NCBI GenBank assembly: GCA_903951425.1
Contig: CAJBBX010000052.1
Span: 1-48,420, forward strand
Direction: 5' to 3'
DNA: 48,420 bases
DNA from: an uncultured Chthonomonas sp.
GTDB taxonomy: Bacteria; Armatimonadota; Chthonomonadetes; Chthonomonadales; CAJBBX01
Both the position numbers and the translations under genes were made by a program. The notes under the pieces were generated by a model. That model saw only the letters and a list, made by a program, of their open reading frames with translations, was not told the DNA's origin and made no database searches. Positions 38,892 to 48,195 of the stretch are shown piece after piece. Positions within the stretch are counted from its first letter, which is position 1, and every line of letters begins with the position of its first letter.

Positions 38892-41591
38892 TCAGCGGGC
38901 CTCATCCATCACGATGTCCTTGGCGCGCTCCGGCGGCGTCACCTTGAGCGACTCGACGCGTCCCCTGCGGTAGACGCACTCCACCACCGTCTTGCCCGGC
39001 GCGTGGAGCTTGAATGAGACATCCCAAGCTCGCGGCCACGCCGGCAGCAAGCGGATCGCGCCTCCCGCCTCGATGGGCTCGGCCTGCATGAGCATGAGGT
39101 GCGTGGTGTTCAGCAGGTTGCCGCCGTGGTTCTGGTCGGGCAGCCAGTCGAAGTTCGGCCCCCACGTCGCGGGCCAGCGGTAGGCCGGGTGCGAGTTGGC
39201 GGCCTTGGTCCGAAGGATGCCCGTCGCTTCGTCGGTGAGGCCCAGCAGGGCGGCCACGTTACCGTCGTAGCCCCACCCCACGGGCAGGTGGTTCTTGCGG
39301 GCGGCGTAGGCGGCGCGCCCTTCAGGCAGTAGCTCGGGCCGGTTCATGCTGACCAGGCGGAACGGCCAGACGGCGTAGAGCTCGCCGTTCTCGCAGTTGT
39401 AGGTGCGCGGGTCGTACTTCTGGGCCGGGGCCAACCGCCGTTCGCCGTCCACGGTCTCAATGGGCAGGTCGGGGCAGGTGGCGCGCATGTGCGTGAAGAA
39501 GGCGCGTTGCTTCTGCGTCACGAGGCTCGCCGGCAGGTCACAGAGCCGCCGCGTGACGGCAATGAGGCCGGCGACGGTGGGTAGGTCGTTTACCACGCCG
39601 TCCCAGTAGGTCTCCACCACCTGCGTGGGGTCGATGACCACCTTGCCCTGGGCGTCCTTGCGGAAGCGCGTGTCGAAGTAGCGCAGCACCGACTCCGCCA
39701 TGGGCAGCACGCGCGAGCGGAGGAAGGCGGCGCTGCGTGTGGTGTCCCAGCTATCGAGGAGCAGGCCCAGCAGCTCCGGCCCCTGGTTCCAGGCGTTGGC
39801 CCAGTAGCGGCACTGCACGTAGGAGGGCTCGCGACCGGCGCGGTCCCAGCCGTAGTCGCCGCCGGAGTAGGTGCCGAAGAACGTCATCGTCTCGGGGAAG
39901 TAGGCGCCTTCGGCCTTGTGGTATAGCCGCGTGCGCCCCTCGGCCAGCGGCCGAGCGGCCTCGTAGAGGCGGAAGAAGGCGTCCATCATGTCGCTGTCGC
40001 CCGACGCGGGCATGGGATGGACGATGTGCCGGACGTTCTGGAACCAGTAGCAGTCGCCCCAGTTCCTGAAGTCGGCGTTGTAGGGCATGCCCATGGCGGC
40101 GGGCTCGACCGTGTAGGTGCCGCCGTTGAACTTCGCCGGCAGGGCGCCCCGGTTCTGGCAGGCCTGCACATAGCGCTGCAGCACGTAGCCGCGGGTGATG
40201 GCCGAGCCCTGCTCCGGTTCGCGGTGGGCGATGCGCTTGCCGTCGAGGGTGATGGACGCCTCGCCGGTGCGGGCATCATACGTGGCGGCCGCGTCGTACC
40301 GGCCGCCGACCGTCAGGCACTTCGGCGCGGTGAGGGTCAGGCTCCCGACGATGAGGCGGAGGCTGTCGCCGGGGTGCGTGTCAAAGAGGAAACCGTCTCC
40401 GGATGCGGCGGTTACCTTGTCCAGGATGCGCCCCGGCGTCAAGCCGGTGGGCGCGATGGTGGCGGCCAGCGTGAGACCGGGCGCGTCTCCGGCGATCATG
40501 GGCTCGGGCGCCACCGCGTCCATTGGACCGGCGAAGTGGGCCGCGATTTCGGCCTCGCTGAGCACACGCGCGACGCAGAGGGGCCGCTGGATCTGGCCCG
40601 CGAACCGGTTCTGGCCGTTGGAGTCGAAGCCCAGCCGCAACGGGAAGGTGTTGGACGGGATTTCCGGACCGGAGGTATCGCCGGAGATGAAAACCCATGA
40701 GCGTCGCCAGTAGGCGCGCCACCAGGCCTGCGTGCGGCGGGCAGCGACGGCGGGCTCGGAGTTGGAGGCTTGCGCGGCGAGGCCCTTGCGCCACTCGGCC
40801 ACAGTGCCGGTCTGCGCGGTGTGCGTGGCGACCTGCAGCCCGAAGCTACGGACCGGATGCGGCGTGACGAGGTCGCGCTCGCCCCGGCGCACCAGGCCCG
40901 GCCCCTGCATCGATGCGCCGAAGGTGCGGCCGAGCAACGGGTCGAACGTCCCCGGCAGGCCCGTGAGCGACTGGTTCTGCCAGAGCTTCGGCACGATGCT
41001 CGTCTCGTTGCGGTGGTACCAGCTCACGCGGCCCGGCGCGCCGGCCTCGAAGATGTCGGCTGCCTCGACGCGCTCAAAGGGGGCGTCATGCACCGACCAG
41101 GCGCTGCCGTTCTCGCCCTTCGGCAGCTCCCGGGCTTCGTTGCGCCAGCACTCCGCTGTGGCCGTGACGCGCGTGGGCCGGGCGAACGAGCCGGACATAT
41201 GCACCACGTGGGCGGCGCTGTCCACGAAGAGGCCCAGCTTGCCGCCGCCGCCCGCCACCTCGATCCGTCCCGCCCGCAGCCGCAGGCGCTGCACGAAGTC
41301 CTTGGCACCGACGAAGGGGCTCGGCTCCATGTGCACTCGCACTGCGCCCAGCTTCAGCAGCCGGCTGATCTCGGATAGGCTGTCCGTGCGGGCGATGTAG
41401 AAGACCAGGTCACCCGTGGCTTCCTCCACCCAGACGTTGAGCACGACTTCGCCGTTGCCGATGGGCATGGATCCCGTGGCGTTGCGGGACGGGCTACGCC
41501 AGACCACGTCGTAGGCGTCCAGTTGTGCGGCGGGCGGCGCGGAGGGCGTCCCGGCCGATGCTGCGGCCAGCGCGATGAGGGCGGCTGTCAT
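38892..41591 (-). CDS. Secreted DUF5703 / GH95-like hydrolase with LamG-like insert
   Basis: The product is 899 residues with a short signal peptide (MTAALIALAAASAGTPSAPP). The N-domain is DUF5703-like (YDVVWRSPSRNATGSMPIGN, GEVVLNVWVEEATGDLVFYI). A concanavalin-A/LamG-type insert (about 310-480: NRFAGQIQRPLCVARVLSEA, EASITLDGKRIAHREPE) splits it from the (alpha/alpha)-barrel-like C-domain. That domain shows MGMPYNADFRNWGDCYWFQN, TYNCENGELYAVWPFRLVS and LLPAWPRAWDVSFKL. The last pattern and the barrel type resemble GH95 alpha-L-fucosidases, so an exo-glycosidase acting outside the cytoplasm is likely; the substrate is unknown. The ATG overlaps the preceding stop (ATGA), so it is co-translated. 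Confidence 0.8.
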   Translation of the reverse strand: MTAALIALAAASAGTPSAPPAAQLDAYDVVWRSPSRNATGSMPIGNGEVVLNVWVEEATGDLVFYIARTDSLSEISRLLKLGAVRVHMEPSPFVGAKDFVQRLRLRAGRIEVAGGGGKLGLFVDSAAHVVHMSGSFARPTRVTATAECWRNEARELPKGENGSAWSVHDAPFERVEAADIFEAGAPGRVSWYHRNETSIVPKLWQNQSLTGLPGTFDPLLGRTFGASMQGPGLVRRGERDLVTPHPVRSFGLQVATHTAQTGTVAEWRKGLAAQASNSEPAVAARRTQAWWRAYWRRSWVFISGDTSGPEIPSNTFPLRLGFDSNGQNRFAGQIQRPLCVARVLSEAEIAAHFAGPMDAVAPEPMIAGDAPGLTLAATIAPTGLTPGRILDKVTAASGDGFLFDTHPGDSLRLIVGSLTLTAPKCLTVGGRYDAAATYDARTGEASITLDGKRIAHREPEQGSAITRGYVLQRYVQACQNRGALPAKFNGGTYTVEPAAMGMPYNADFRNWGDCYWFQNVRHIVHPMPASGDSDMMDAFFRLYEAARPLAEGRTRLYHKAEGAYFPETMTFFGTYSGGDYGWDRAGREPSYVQCRYWANAWNQGPELLGLLLDSWDTTRSAAFLRSRVLPMAESVLRYFDTRFRKDAQGKVVIDPTQVVETYWDGVVNDLPTVAGLIAVTRRLCDLPASLVTQKQRAFFTHMRATCPDLPIETVDGERRLAPAQKYDPRTYNCENGELYAVWPFRLVSMNRPELLPEGRAAYAARKNHLPVGWGYDGNVAALLGLTDEATGILRTKAANSHPAYRWPATWGPNFDWLPDQNHGGNLLNTTHLMLMQAEPIEAGGAIRLLPAWPRAWDVSFKLHAPGKTVVECVYRRGRVESLKVTPPERAKDIVMDEAR

Positions 41592-44002
41592 GGCTTGCGC
41601 ACCTTTCGTGTTCGCGCCACGCCCGGGGCGGCCACCACCTTAAGCGGATGGGCCACGATAGCGTCCGGCGCCAGGTCTCGTACCTCGATGGTCTGGCCCG
41701 GCGACCGATGCAGGCGGTCAAGCTCGGACCCGGCAGGCAGTGTCAGCGTCGCGCTGACAGGCTGAGTCGTGCTGTTGTACACCAGGGCCTCGTCGCCGCG
41801 AAGGGCCACGAAGAGCCCGTCGCCGGCGCCATCGGGGACGGCGCTTGGCGGGATGCCGGCTGCACGGCCTGATCGCAGGAGCAGCGCCAGCGCGCGGGCA
41901 TACTCGGCGGGGCCGTAGGCCGCGGCGGGTAGCGCGACGATGCGCCCCTTGCCCATCTTCACCGTGGAGGCCGCCAGTGTGGCCCGGTCCAGGGTCACGG
42001 CGCCGAAGCGGGGCTCCGTGATGCCCGCGTCGCCGCCCGCGGCCTCCAGCGTGATGGCCCTCGGGTAAATGCACAGCTCGCGGGAGTCGGTGGCGAGAAC
42101 CATCGGCTTCATGCGGAACTCCAAGCGCAGCGTGTTGGAGCCCTTGAGCAGCGTGGCGGGCACCTGGAAGCTCCACTGGTGCTCGTTGCCGGAGCCGCCG
42201 GACATGCGGCCGATCTCCGCGCCGTTGGCCAGCACGGCGCCCTCCAGCGGCACTCCGCCCTCGTAGGTGAGCGTGTAGTCCAGCTTGGGGTCTACCGGCA
42301 GCTTCAGGCCGGCGTTCTTGCCGCCCCAGCGGTAGTCGCCCTCCGAGTGGCTCCAGGTGCCCGTGAGCTCGACGCCGGGCGGCGGCGCGCCGGGACGGAC
42401 GACGTAGCGCGCGGGCACCAGCACCTGGATGGTCGCCCAGGCTGCCGCCTTCGGGGCCAGCGGCGGCACGGCTCTGAAGGTCGACGTGGCGTCGTTCCAG
42501 ACCCGGAGGCTCTTCTGCTCGGTCGCCACCAGGGTGCCTCCGGCCCGGATCCAGCGGGTCAACTGCGCGTAGGCCCGAGCGTCCAGCGTGGCGACGGGGC
42601 CAAGCAGCAGCACCCGGTATCGGTCCAGCTTGCCGTCGGCGGCCAGGTTGTCATCCACCATGTCGAAGTCGACGGCGTCCCGTAGCGAGGCGTAGCGGTT
42701 CAGGCTCTCGGTGCTCATCTCCCGCTTGCACATGGCGTCGATGCGCGGGTAGTAGGCCGCCACGTTGACGTAGGGCGCCTTCTGCACCAGATGCTTGCGG
42801 TGGGCGTTCCATGCTGTGGTGCGCCCCTCGGCGGGCGTCGCGGCCCCGAAGTTGGCCACCTGGCCCTCATAGTAATGTACATGGTTGCAGCCGGCCGCCG
42901 CAGCGCCGAAGATGCGCGCCGTGACGCCTCGGGCGTTTACCTCGCCTGCCGGCTCCAGGCCCGACGGCACCCCGTAGAGCTTGGCGGCCGTGGTCACCTG
43001 GCGGGTGCCCATGAAGTTGCCGGCGTAGTTGCTGCCCTCGTTGGTGAGCCGCAGCCAGACGTTGTTCTTGGCGCAGAGCCTGGCCTGGCCGCTGATGTCG
43101 AAGCCTAGCATCACATGGTCGCCGCCGCCGACGCAGAGGTAGAGGGGCACCCTGGGGTCCGCGTGCTTCCGGGCCACGCGCATCCAGGCGCCGCACCACT
43201 CGGTCATGGCGCCACGGTACCACTCGGCCTGGTCGAGCCAGCGGGCGTCGGGCATGGGCAGGGCGGGCAGCTGGAACGTGACCTGTTCGAACCCGGCGTA
43301 CCTGGTTGCCCAGGCCGCGTTGAGCTTGGCGATGCTCACGTAGTGGCGCTTTGCCCAGGCCCTGAACGAGGCCCGGGCGGGCTCCTCGGCGCACCAGAAG
43401 CCCGCGTGGTTATGGTACTGCCCGTTCCATCCCACGGCGCCGGCGGGATAGATGCTCTCGCCGAAGTCGCCGCTGACGCCGAACATGACCGACTCCAGCG
43501 CAGGCGAAGCGTTGTAGCGCTTGAAGAGCCCGCCCAGCACGCGATCCACGTGCTCCTCGAGGCCCGGGCAGAAGATGGAGCGCGCGTCGCTGTCTTTGTC
43601 ATGCTCCAGGCATCGGTGGGCCACGTCCTTGCCGCCCTCGCGGAACCACTTGGGCGTGGCGTAGCTGGGGTTCATCATGACGAAGGCCTGCCACTTGAGC
43701 CCCGCCTTGCGGCAGGCGCCGTCGAGCTTGTCGGTTTCGGTCCAGTCGAACGCACCGGGGCCGCTGGGCTCCAGCACGTTCCAGGGCACATAGGTCTCGT
43801 AGGCGTCAACGCCCAGCGAGCGGGCGAAGGCGGTCGAGCGCTCCATGGCGGCCACATCCTTGATGGGCCACATGGCGTTGGTGACGCTGCCCATGAGGAC
43901 GACCATGGGCTCGTGCTCGACGACCGTGGGCTTGCCCTCGGCGGCGTGGGCGGCCGGGGCCAGGACCAGGGCGAGCAGCAGGGCGAGGGCAAGGTTGCGC
44001 AT
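41588..44002 (-). CDS. Secreted GH14/GH42-like glycoside hydrolase
   Basis: The 804-residue product starts at ATG 44002, with AAGGAG eight bases upstream, and has a signal peptide (LALALLLALVLAPAAHA). The TIM barrel (about 25-450) opens with MVVLMGSVTNAMWPIKDVAA, and ARSLGVDAYETYVPWNVLEP follows, as in beta-amylase-like (GH14) and beta-galactosidase-like (GH42) proteins. GVSGDFGESIYP holds a probable acid/base Glu and WLRLTNEGSNY a second. The segment FRAWAKRHYVSIAKLNAAWA is the GH42-type loop. A class I GATase-like and beta domain (about 475-800) complete it. It starts two bases after the upstream gene stop. Confidence 0.82.
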   Translation of the reverse strand: MRNLALALLLALVLAPAAHAAEGKPTVVEHEPMVVLMGSVTNAMWPIKDVAAMERSTAFARSLGVDAYETYVPWNVLEPSGPGAFDWTETDKLDGACRKAGLKWQAFVMMNPSYATPKWFREGGKDVAHRCLEHDKDSDARSIFCPGLEEHVDRVLGGLFKRYNASPALESVMFGVSGDFGESIYPAGAVGWNGQYHNHAGFWCAEEPARASFRAWAKRHYVSIAKLNAAWATRYAGFEQVTFQLPALPMPDARWLDQAEWYRGAMTEWCGAWMRVARKHADPRVPLYLCVGGGDHVMLGFDISGQARLCAKNNVWLRLTNEGSNYAGNFMGTRQVTTAAKLYGVPSGLEPAGEVNARGVTARIFGAAAAGCNHVHYYEGQVANFGAATPAEGRTTAWNAHRKHLVQKAPYVNVAAYYPRIDAMCKREMSTESLNRYASLRDAVDFDMVDDNLAADGKLDRYRVLLLGPVATLDARAYAQLTRWIRAGGTLVATEQKSLRVWNDATSTFRAVPPLAPKAAAWATIQVLVPARYVVRPGAPPPGVELTGTWSHSEGDYRWGGKNAGLKLPVDPKLDYTLTYEGGVPLEGAVLANGAEIGRMSGGSGNEHQWSFQVPATLLKGSNTLRLEFRMKPMVLATDSRELCIYPRAITLEAAGGDAGITEPRFGAVTLDRATLAASTVKMGKGRIVALPAAAYGPAEYARALALLLRSGRAAGIPPSAVPDGAGDGLFVALRGDEALVYNSTTQPVSATLTLPAGSELDRLHRSPGQTIEVRDLAPDAIVAHPLKVVAAPGVARTRKVRKP

Positions 44003-44004
44003 GG

Positions 44005-46533
44005 TCAAGGCTCCTTCTTGGCGTCGGTCTGCGGCAGGGCGTCCAGACGGGTGTGGAGCAGGCGCAGTTCGCGCTTCTGCGTCTCGGTGGCGAAGCCGTC
44101 GCAGAGGTAGTCGCTCCAGAGCATGCCCGGGGCGCCTCCCTCCTCGTAGGTCGCCTTCCACCAGGGGTAGGCGGCGGTCAGGCAGTGGATCATCATCCCC
44201 TTGCGCGGCGCGTCGAGGCCGTAGTGGGTCTGGTACTCGCGGCCGTAGTGGTCATTCAGCAGGATATCACGCATGTGGTCGAACTGCGGCAGGAACATGG
44301 GGACCACGCCCGCCGCCGTCATCTCGCGCATGCCCTGCCGCCACTCGGCCTCGGTGTAGGGGAGCGTGGTGTAGTCGCTGTAGAAGTGGAGCGTGTCGGC
44401 CCGCTTCACCACGTCGAAGACCATGGCGTTGCGCCGCTGGGAGTAGAACGCGTGCCGCCAGTGCATACTCGGCGACGCGGCGTCTCCGGCGATCACCAGG
44501 TTGGCGCCTTCGGTCCGTACGGCGATCTCGGCGCCGGGGAGGAACTGGCCAATCAGCGCGTTGCACCGCCGCAGGAACTCCATGCGCATCTCGGTGCGGA
44601 AGAGGTCCCAGTCGGCCACCGCCGGCGACCAGTCGTGGAAGGGATGCTCGGGCTTGTTGTAGACCGGGCCGTGGGGCATGCCGTCGCCCTCGATCCCCTG
44701 GTCGGCCTGCGGGTCCACGGCCTCGAACGACGCATAGCTCGACCCCCAGGCGGCGTTCATGGCGCCCGGCGTGGCGTACTTCGCCTGCAGCCACTGCCGG
44801 AACCGCGCCAGCGTGAGCGGGCCGACGCGGTACCGGACGTTGATGTCGTCGCGCATCCAGCCCCAGCTGTCCTCCATGTCCACCGGTACGCGGCCGTCGG
44901 CGGTGCGGAACCAGAGGTCGCCCCAGCGCTGGTACTGGTACTTCGTCCAGGCTGCCACCACCTCGGCGGCCACGGGGTCTGCCAGGTCGATGCCCTCCCA
45001 GTCGCCGTAGCCCTTGGGCGCCAGGGCGGCCTCGTGGGCCTGCGCGCCCATGATCGGCTTGGCCGCGTTGAGCCAGTGGCGGCCCGATGGCGGGTAGACG
45101 CTCCAGCCAAGCAGCTTGAGGCCGGCCTCGCGCACCAGCACGTCGTACCAGTACTTGTACTGCGCGCTCAGCGGCTCGGGCTCTTTGCGGCCGCCCAGTT
45201 CGTCAATCCACCATCCGCCTGCGGTGTTGGCGATGAGGTTCACGCCCAGCCGCTTCATCTCCATGATCTCCGCGCGCAGGTGCTTCTCCGGGAAGGGGCC
45301 CAGCTGCACTCCCGTGCGCATGCCGGGCATGGCCTGCGCCACGAAGGCCGGCGTCCGCTTGCCGTCGCGCTCCACCAGCATGACGTTGGCGGGGTTGTGC
45401 CGCACGGCCAGCGTCTCGTCGGTCACCCGCACCGGCACACGCGCCACGGCGATGCGCCGCGAGCCGGGCAGGATCAGCTTTACGGTGACGTGCTTGGTCC
45501 AGGGCGCCGGCTGCAGGTAGAGCGTGCCGCTCTGGCGCTCCGGTTCCGCCGCAGGTGGGTGGATGCGGAACGCCGTCATGAACTCCTCAAACGCGTCGAT
45601 GTAGCCGGGCGTCTTGTCGGCGTCGTCCATGGGCACGAAGCGCGGCGCCACGGGGCTCTGGCCGCCTTGCTTGGTCACCCGGATCGGCACATCCAGCCTG
45701 CAGAAGGGCGCTCCGGCCCAGATGTTGACGCCCCACTGGTAGTCGCGGTGGTAGCGGTAGAGCATCTGGAACTCGATGCGGTAGTCTCCCTCCACCATGC
45801 CGTGGTTGTAGGGTCCGCCCAGCCTCGGGCACCAGAAATGGACCCAGACATCCCAGCTCTGGCCGGGGTAGAGGTAGGTGAGGTGCCGCTCGAAGAGGTT
45901 GATGGGCTGCGCGAACCACTCCTCGGAGCCGTCGGGCTTCAGTTTGCGCAGGATGGGCGACGCGAACGAGGCGCCGAAGCCCTCGGGGTCCAGGATGGTA
46001 TCGCCCGTGTTGGTGACGCGGAACTTGAACCAGACCAGCGCCGCCTGCCGCACCGTACCCGAGCGGACCATGGCGTCCCGCTTGAAGTGCGGGTATGGGC
46101 TCACGGGGGTCTTCGGGTCCGGCGTCAGCGGCACGTACTTGCCCGGCACGTTGTCCGCGGAGATGCTCCCGAGGTAGTCGATCCGCACGCCCAGGTTGCC
46201 GGGGATCGCCAGGTCGTAGAGCGCCTTCCCACGCGCCTTGCGCACATCCTCGAACGCGACAGCCTCCACGCAAGCCTTGCCCGCGCCGCCGGGCCGCTCC
46301 AGCGTGTACTCCACAGGAGCCACGTCGTAGGCGCGGATCGAGGAGGGCAGCGAGACGGAGAGCGTATGGCCCTCCAGCGTCAGCGTCGCCGTCCGTCGCG
46401 GCGACCCGTCGTACCGCGCCAGCTGCCCCGAGGCCCGCGCGGCGTCAGAGAGGGCGGTGTAGCTGACGGTGGGCAGGGCCGCCGCCGAGGCGGCAAGCGC
46501 CAGCGCGAGGACAACCAGAGCGAGTGTGTTCAT
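44005..46533 (-). CDS. Secreted GH42-like (beta-galactosidase-type) protein
   Basis: The product is 842 residues with a signal peptide (TLALVVLALALAASAAA). A long beta-rich N-terminal region (about 20-390) contains carbohydrate-binding-like strands (YLYPGQSWDVWVHFWCPRLG, WGVNIWAGAPFCRLDVPIRV). The TIM barrel follows (about 395-830): EIMEMKRLGVNLIANTAGGW, KLLGWSVYPPSGRHWLN, VPVDMEDSWGWMRDDINVRY and the GH42-type FRQWLQAKYATPGAMNAAWG loop. Catalytic residues are not assigned with confidence; E and D in DMEDSWGW are candidates. It is the first gene of the five-gene minus-strand run, and no clear ribosome-binding site precedes its ATG. Confidence 0.8.
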   Translation of the reverse strand: MNTLALVVLALALAASAAALPTVSYTALSDAARASGQLARYDGSPRRTATLTLEGHTLSVSLPSSIRAYDVAPVEYTLERPGGAGKACVEAVAFEDVRKARGKALYDLAIPGNLGVRIDYLGSISADNVPGKYVPLTPDPKTPVSPYPHFKRDAMVRSGTVRQAALVWFKFRVTNTGDTILDPEGFGASFASPILRKLKPDGSEEWFAQPINLFERHLTYLYPGQSWDVWVHFWCPRLGGPYNHGMVEGDYRIEFQMLYRYHRDYQWGVNIWAGAPFCRLDVPIRVTKQGGQSPVAPRFVPMDDADKTPGYIDAFEEFMTAFRIHPPAAEPERQSGTLYLQPAPWTKHVTVKLILPGSRRIAVARVPVRVTDETLAVRHNPANVMLVERDGKRTPAFVAQAMPGMRTGVQLGPFPEKHLRAEIMEMKRLGVNLIANTAGGWWIDELGGRKEPEPLSAQYKYWYDVLVREAGLKLLGWSVYPPSGRHWLNAAKPIMGAQAHEAALAPKGYGDWEGIDLADPVAAEVVAAWTKYQYQRWGDLWFRTADGRVPVDMEDSWGWMRDDINVRYRVGPLTLARFRQWLQAKYATPGAMNAAWGSSYASFEAVDPQADQGIEGDGMPHGPVYNKPEHPFHDWSPAVADWDLFRTEMRMEFLRRCNALIGQFLPGAEIAVRTEGANLVIAGDAASPSMHWRHAFYSQRRNAMVFDVVKRADTLHFYSDYTTLPYTEAEWRQGMREMTAAGVVPMFLPQFDHMRDILLNDHYGREYQTHYGLDAPRKGMMIHCLTAAYPWWKATYEEGGAPGMLWSDYLCDGFATETQKRELRLLHTRLDALPQTDAKKEP

Positions 46534-46633
46534 ACGCGCTAGGTTCGAGATGACGATGCCGGGTACCTGCCGGTAAGCGCCCGCCCCCGGCAGTCATCCA
46601 GGGCAAGTGCACGTGCGATGCGCGCGCTGTGTG

Positions 46634-46678
46634 GCAGAAACCTGCGGCATGGTTTCTGAGGAGCGAAGCGGAAGGATC
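46634..46678. repeat. Half copy of the CTGAGCGAAGCGGAAGGAT-type palindromic repeat
   Basis: A small hairpin (AGAAACC 46634-46640, GGTTTCT 46649-46655) runs into CTGAGGAGCGAAGCGGAAGG (46654 on), which resembles one arm of the larger palindromes at 46852-46986 and 48236-48391. The rest of 46534-46851 holds no gene that I can support. Confidence 0.45.
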
Positions 46679-46851
46679 CCCTGCGCCCAAGCCACCATAG
46701 CCACCCGCACCAGGGCGCCCGCCCGCCCCCACGCAGACAGTTGAAACCGCCGCCCGGCAAGAAACCAAGAAACCGAGGCCCCGTGTGCCCGGCAGGTCGG
46801 TGTCTTGGATTCTTGGGAGCGAGGTGCGAGTGGGGCGAGGAAGCGGCGCCG

Positions 46852-46986
46852 TTGACGTCGTCCTGAACGAAGTGAAGGACCCCGACTCCCTCGGCAGGGC
46901 GGCTCGGGCCGGGCCGTTGGTCCCGCCGGTGCGCGACTGCGCGGTGCAGGAGTCGGGGCCCTTCGTTGCACTCAGGGCGACGTCAA
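46852..46986. repeat. REP/MITE-like imperfect palindrome, 38-bp arms
   Basis: The left arm 46852-46889 (core TCCTGAACGAAGTGAAGGAC) and the right arm 46949-46986 are inverted copies matching at 31 of 38 bases by direct comparison. Both ends carry TTGACGTC / GACGTCAA. The 59-base middle is GC-rich and non-coding. AAGGGCGG follows the right end, as at the copy near 48391. Confidence 0.7.
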
Positions 46987-47066
46987 GGGCGGTGCGGTGG
47001 CGAGTGGTGAGTGAGCGACCGGCCAACCGGCAACGGCAACGGGCAAAAGGGCCAGAGACCAAAGGG

Positions 47067-47942
47067 CTACGAGGAGCCCTCGGGCGAGACACACCGGAAC
47101 CCTTGATTGTTTTTCCTATTGTCAGGGTCGTTCCTATTGCGATAGTGCGCGCGGAAGTTGTCGGCATTGTTGTTGTTCCACGAGCCGCCCCGCAGGACAC
47201 GGTACTCTCCTTGCGCCGGCCCCGTGGGATTGCGGTCGGGCGCGGAGGCGTAGTAGCCGTCGGAGTACCAGTCGGCGCACCACTCCCAGGCATTTCCCGC
47301 CATGTCCTGACAGCCGTACGGACTCGCTCCCGCCGGCTTGCTCCCCACCGGCAGGGTTGATGAAGCGCCACCGCCAGTGTCGTTGACACATTTCGCTGCC
47401 GACCACCCGCTGCCCCACGGGTACTCGCGCCCGTCCGTGCCCCGAGCCGCCTTCTCCCACTGAGCCTCTGTGGGTAGCGAGACACCGGCCCAGGCGCTGT
47501 ACGCAGTCGCATCGTCCCATGTCACGTTCACGATCGGGTGAGCGTCCTTCCAGCCCCACCCAGGATCCTCGGGCATGTCGGCGCCGGTGGCGTCGCAGTA
47601 CTTGCGGTACTGCGCCACGGTCACCTCTGTCTTGTAGATCCAGTAGCCGCTCAGGGTGACCTTGCGGGCGGGCCGCGCATCGCTCTCGCCGCTGTCGGAG
47701 CCCATGGTGAACGCGCCTGCGGGCACCCAGACGAGGGTGGCGCCGTCCTTGGGGTTGCGAATCGTGTCACCCACCTTCTTGCCGGAAGCCGGCCGCCAAC
47801 TCGATTGGGCCTGAGCGCCGGCAGGTCGGTCGCCCTGAGTCGTCATCGCGGACCAGACCGGGCGGCCGAACACGAACAGCGCGGACAGCATGGCGCCGAC
47901 GACGACCACGACGCTGGCCAGCAGACGGAATGCGTACTTCAT
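47067..47942 (-). CDS. FGE-sulfatase (SUMF1/EgtB)-fold protein with Asn-rich variable-type C-terminus
   Basis: This 291-residue protein has an N-terminal membrane anchor or signal (LLASVVVVVGAMLSALFVFG) and a linker to ~65. The formylglycine-generating-enzyme/C-type-lectin-like fold follows: VWVPAGAFTMGSDSGESDAR, YWIYKTEVTVAQYRKYC, VSLPTEAQWEKAARG, YGCQDMAGNAWEWCADWYSD and YRVLRGGSW. The cysteines of genuine FGE enzymes after GGSW are absent; N256-N259 stand there instead, so it is probably a binding protein. Residues 255-284 are extremely Asn-rich (10 Asn in 24), the pattern of a diversity-generating retroelement variable region. GGAG lies six bases before the ATG. No reverse transcriptase is visible in the window. 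Confidence 0.88.
   Translation of the reverse strand: MKYAFRLLASVVVVVGAMLSALFVFGRPVWSAMTTQGDRPAGAQAQSSWRPASGKKVGDTIRNPKDGATLVWVPAGAFTMGSDSGESDARPARKVTLSGYWIYKTEVTVAQYRKYCDATGADMPEDPGWGWKDAHPIVNVTWDDATAYSAWAGVSLPTEAQWEKAARGTDGREYPWGSGWSAAKCVNDTGGGASSTLPVGSKPAGASPYGCQDMAGNAWEWCADWYSDGYYASAPDRNPTGPAQGEYRVLRGGSWNNNNADNFRAHYRNRNDPDNRKNNQGFRCVSPEGSS
47090..47205 (-). other. Candidate DGR variable region at the 3' end of the FGE-fold gene
   Basis: This is the C-terminal part of the FGE-sulfatase-fold gene. On the coding strand it is dominated by AAC/AAT codons (W255, then N256-259, N262, N269, N271, N275, N278, N279) with R-N-R-N-D-P-D-N-R in the middle and GFRC at the end. This matches the adenine-rich layout of template-derived variable repeats in DGR target proteins. 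Its AT content contrasts with the GC-rich gene around it. No second (template) copy is seen in the window. Confidence 0.5.
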
Positions 47943-48195
47943 GGCTCTCTCCGTTGCCGCTCAGATCAATCGGGTTGCGACGGACTGGTCCGCCAGCTAC
48001 CATGTGGCCCGATGCGGCGACTGTCGGGGGTATTGTGCACGGCTGCCGTGAGAGGATCGTGTGCGAGTGGTCTGCTTGGGCCCGATTTCGCTCCGTGTCG
48101 GCATGCTTGCTGGGAGTTCGCCCCGAGGGCATGTACCGGCCTCGCCGGGTCCGAAAAACGGCGGGGCGGGCGAAGTGCGGAGCGTTGCGAGGGGA
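47943..48195. other. Intergenic region upstream of the FGE-fold gene
   Basis: No convincing gene. The promoter of the FGE-fold gene should lie here on the minus strand, but no clear -35/-10 pair is seen. The stretch is followed by the 10-bp tandem repeat and a palindromic element. Confidence 0.4.

Noticed and set aside
44053-46542. 829-residue plus-strand open frame opposite the GH42-like gene
   Set aside because: Its composition is dominated by Val, Arg, His and Gly with no domain or ribosome-binding site, as expected for an antisense shadow in high-GC DNA; the minus strand has clear domains and operon overlaps.
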